From: Burkholderia pyrrocinia | GTDB lineage: Bacteria > Pseudomonadota > Gammaproteobacteria > Burkholderiales > Burkholderiaceae | Assembly (NCBI RefSeq): GCF_003330765.1 | Contig: NZ_CP024902.1 | Span: 806,001 to 870,000 of the forward strand | Reading direction: 5' to 3' | DNA length: 64,000 bases | Part shown: positions 62,160 to 64,000 of the stretch, piece after piece | Numbering within the stretch: position 1 is the first letter of the stretch | Layout: every line of letters begins with the position of its first letter | The notes under the pieces: model-generated | Databases searched by the model: none | Seen by the model: the letters and a program-made list of their open reading frames with translations, nothing else | What the model was told of the DNA's origin: nothing | Program-made: the position numbers and the translations under genes

Positions 62160-62549
62160 TCACGGCTTGCCGCGGAACAGTTCGCGGTCTTTCTCGAGTT
62201 CGGCGAGTGTCGCCTCGAACACGGTCGGCGCATCGCGCAGGCCCGAGCGCGCCTTCAGCGCGCACGCGATGCCGCCTGCGGCATACAGGACGGTGATCGC
62301 CGCGAGCGACTGCCAGCGGTAGGTATCCCAGAACGCGATCGCGACGAGCACGGTCAGGCTGATGAGCGCCATCGTCGCGAGCATCATCGCGGCGAGCGCG
62401 AGGAACAGCACGCCCATCAGGCGCTCCTTCTCCTCGGCAAGCTCGATGCCCACCAGTTCGAGGCGCGTTTGCAGAAGTCCGATCGCGGAGCCGACGAGGC
62501 GGCGCAGCGGTCCTTGGCCGGACGGCTGCGAGGTGGTGTCTGTCGTCAT
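62160..62549 (-). CDS. YqjE-type phage-holin-superfamily membrane protein
   Basis: A 129-residue protein with two membrane helices (LMGVLFLALAAMMLATMALI and AAITVLYAAGGIACALKA) and a long amphipathic N-terminal helix (LLQTRLELVGIELAEEKERL), as in the YqjE/holin III superfamily. It is a small stress-linked membrane protein rather than a phage gene. It lies 43 bp upstream of the DUF3318 gene and follows the DUF883 gene in the same direction. Confidence 0.88.
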   Translation of the reverse strand: MTTDTTSQPSGQGPLRRLVGSAIGLLQTRLELVGIELAEEKERLMGVLFLALAAMMLATMALISLTVLVAIAFWDTYRWQSLAAITVLYAAGGIACALKARSGLRDAPTVFEATLAELEKDRELFRGKP

Positions 62550-62587
62550 GGATGAGGTGCTTGCGCGTGCAGTGAGCAGCTAGGACA

Positions 62588-62618
62588 AAGCCGGCCGGCG
62601 GAGACCGCCGGCTGGCTT
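62588..62618 (-). terminator. Strong hairpin after the DUF883 gene, candidate terminator
   Basis: Fourteen base pairs with one wobble position and a 3-nt loop. On the minus strand TTT-GT follows, a short T tract, so partial termination after the DUF883 gene is plausible before the YqjE/DUF3318 pair. Confidence 0.55.
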
Positions 62619-62672
62619 CGACGCCCGTGAGCCGCGCGACGCGGCCCGCGGGACGAAACGGCGCAGAGCGCG

Positions 62673-62975
62673 TTACTTGCGGTTGATCAGCAGGCCGATC
62701 AGCACGCCGATGCCGGCGGCGACGCCGACCGACGTCCACGGATGCTCGTGCACATAATCGTCGGTCGCGCGAGCGGCCTTCTTGCCTTTCTCGACCACCA
62801 CGACCTGGACGTCGGCTGCCTTTTCCTTAGCCTGCTTCAGGCGCGACATGGCTTTCTCGCGCAGCTCGGCCGCACGGTCGCCCGTGCTGCTCGCGGCTTG
62901 CTTGAGCAGGTCTTCGGCGTCCGAGAGAACGGTTTTGATATCCGACATCAGTTTCTCCTTGTTGATTTCCGACAT
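62673..62975 (-). CDS. DUF883 family protein (ElaB/YqjD-like, ribosome/membrane-associated)
   Basis: A 100-residue protein with a helical N-terminal part (SDIKTVLSDAEDLLKQAASS), basic stretch and a C-terminal membrane anchor (WTSVGVAAGIGVLIGLLI) ending NRK, the ElaB/YqjD layout. These proteins bind ribosomes or the membrane in stationary phase. A GGGAG site precedes the ATG at 62975. It is divergent from the peroxiredoxin gene. Confidence 0.92.
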   Translation of the reverse strand: MSEINKEKLMSDIKTVLSDAEDLLKQAASSTGDRAAELREKAMSRLKQAKEKAADVQVVVVEKGKKAARATDDYVHEHPWTSVGVAAGIGVLIGLLINRK

Positions 62976-63294
62976 TGCAACTCCCTTCGTGCTGTCATGC
63001 TGCAGGTTCACATCGTAGCGAAACGCCTGCCTGCTGGCGAGCCGGGAAGACACACGGCGGCAGTGCAAGACTGCATGGTAAACGATTTGTAATCATTAAC
63101 AGAGCGGCAAACGGGGTGGAAAGTTTCCCTCGTGACCGTTCGTCCTGCCCCGACACCGGGTAAAAATGACAAAAAAGTATGAATATCAAACGGAATAATC
63201 GTTCGCACGGCCCATTGCTTCCCGTAAGCTGATGGACTGTCCCGCGCTGGACCAGCGCGCGGTTTCAACCAGCATCGTTCGAGGAGGGAACATC
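62976..63294. promoter_or_regulatory. Divergent intergenic region between DUF883 gene and peroxiredoxin
   Basis: About 319 bp, AT-richer in its middle (around 63160-63200), holding promoters for both directions. The GAGGAGGGA site before the peroxiredoxin ATG is strong. I cannot single out promoter elements with confidence. Confidence 0.45.
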
Positions 63295-63933
63295 ATGAGT
63301 CTGCGTCTTGGCGACATCGCACCGGATTTCGAGCAGGAATCGAGCCTGGGCCCCATCAAGTTTCACGAGTGGCTGGGCGACGGCTGGGGCGTCCTGTTTT
63401 CCCACCCGGCCGACTACACGCCGGTGTGCACGACTGAGCTCGGGCTGACCTCGAAGCTGAAGGGCGAATTCGAGAAACGCAACGTGAAGGTGATCGCGCT
63501 GTCGGTCGACGGCGTCGAATCGCACAAGGGCTGGATCAACGACATCAACGAAACGCAGTCGACGGTCGTCGGCTTCCCGATCATCGCCGACGCGGACCGC
63601 AAGGTTTCGCAACTGTACGACATGATCCACCCGAATGCGAACGAGACGCTGACGGTGCGCTCGCTGTTCGTGATCGACCCGAACAAGAAGGTGCGGCTCA
63701 CCATTACCTATCCGGCCAGCACGGGGCGCAACTTCGACGAAGTGCTGCGCGTGATCGACTCGCTGCAACTGACCGACAACTACAAGGTAGCGACGCCCGG
63801 TAACTGGAAGGACGGCGACGATGTCGTGATCGTGCCGTCGCTGCAGGATCCGGAAGAGCTGAAGAAGCGTTTCCCGAAGGGCTTCAACGCGGTGCGTCCG
63901 TATCTGCGCCTCACGCCGCAGCCGAACAAGTAA
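63295..63933 (+). CDS. 1-Cys peroxiredoxin (Prx6 type)
   Basis: A 212-residue thiol peroxidase. The peroxidatic cysteine is in HPADYTPVCTTELG (near residue 46), with the C-terminal Prx_C part (DNYKVATPGNWKDGDDVVIV) typical of the Prx6/AhpC-related 1-Cys group. No resolving cysteine is visible in the usual place. It detoxifies H2O2 and organic hydroperoxides. The strong ribosome site fixes the start. Confidence 0.95.
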   Translation: MSLRLGDIAPDFEQESSLGPIKFHEWLGDGWGVLFSHPADYTPVCTTELGLTSKLKGEFEKRNVKVIALSVDGVESHKGWINDINETQSTVVGFPIIADADRKVSQLYDMIHPNANETLTVRSLFVIDPNKKVRLTITYPASTGRNFDEVLRVIDSLQLTDNYKVATPGNWKDGDDVVIVPSLQDPEELKKRFPKGFNAVRPYLRLTPQPNK

Positions 63934-63958
63934 GCATCACCGGCGCGTGAACGCGGTA

Positions 63959-63975
63959 CCGGGCCGGCGGCCCGG
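63959..63975 (+). other. Hairpin after the peroxiredoxin gene
   Basis: Perfect 7-bp stem (CCGGGCC/GGCCCGG) with a 3-nt loop 26 bp after the stop. No T tract within the window, so only a possible termination or pausing element. Confidence 0.4.
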
Positions 63976-64000
63976 ATCGCGAATCCGACGAAAATACGGC

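Noticed and set aside
62160..62549. Holin-like gene as a prophage remnant
   Set aside because: It is a YqjE-type membrane protein in its normal DUF883/DUF3318 neighbourhood; no other phage genes are near.

Overview
The window looks like part of chromosome 1 of a Burkholderia, most likely a member of the B. cepacia complex. The evidence is high G+C in the housekeeping genes, a wcb-type capsule locus ending in a wcbO-P-Q-R-S-T block like the one known from B. pseudomallei/B. mallei, a tol-pal cluster, glyA-nrdR, and envelope-maintenance genes in typical Burkholderia forms. The species is an inference; no rRNA is present.

Bases 1 to about 39150 are an ABC-transporter-dependent capsule locus. 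The export and anchor machinery is kpsC-like wcbA (cut by the left edge), the outer-membrane lipoprotein WcbC, the inner-membrane co-polymerase WcbD, the Wzm/Wzt transporter, and kpsS-like wcbO. gmd and rmd supply GDP-D-rhamnose. Five glycosyltransferase genes with six GT4-type modules assemble the chain. A GSCFA protein and a WcbI homologue probably modify it, a secreted beta-helix protein may trim or bind it, and a 950-residue DUF4214/coiled-coil/methyltransferase protein is a candidate chain terminator. The right half, wcbO-wcbT plus a GNAT gene, is a tightly coupled operon. It contains a 2544-residue reducing polyketide synthase without a thioesterase, an LpxC paralogue with its catalytic residues, an alpha-oxoamine synthase, an SDR and an LtaS-type phosphotransferase. 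Together these could make a sphingoid-like or aminated polyketide lipid for the capsule. G+C rises visibly from the sugar genes to the PKS, so the locus looks mosaic.

Bases 39150 to 40834 look like an island junction: a decayed 3' fragment of a class II amidotransferase gene, a lone cysC, 840 bp of AT-richer sequence with a tandem imperfect repeat, and then the intact amidotransferase gene. Next come an AhpD-like gene divergent from an AraC regulator, and a YiaA-like membrane protein.

Bases 43986 to 49591 hold a six-gene operon whose last five genes overlap or nearly touch: GT2 glycosyltransferase, secreted protein, diiron ferritin-like protein, GT-B glycosyltransferase, PAP2 phosphatase and membrane fatty-acid desaturase. 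It reads as an uncharacterised envelope glycolipid pathway, and I consider it together with the PKS lipid module the best candidates for something new.

The remainder is core genome: tRNA-Lys with its own promoter and terminator, cpoB-pal-tolB-tolA-tolR-tolQ-ybgC, ydfG, a ZTP (pfl) riboswitch leading glyA, nrdR, a minor-pilin operon lacking pilY1, a DUF883/YqjE/DUF3318 membrane-stress trio, and a 1-Cys peroxiredoxin.
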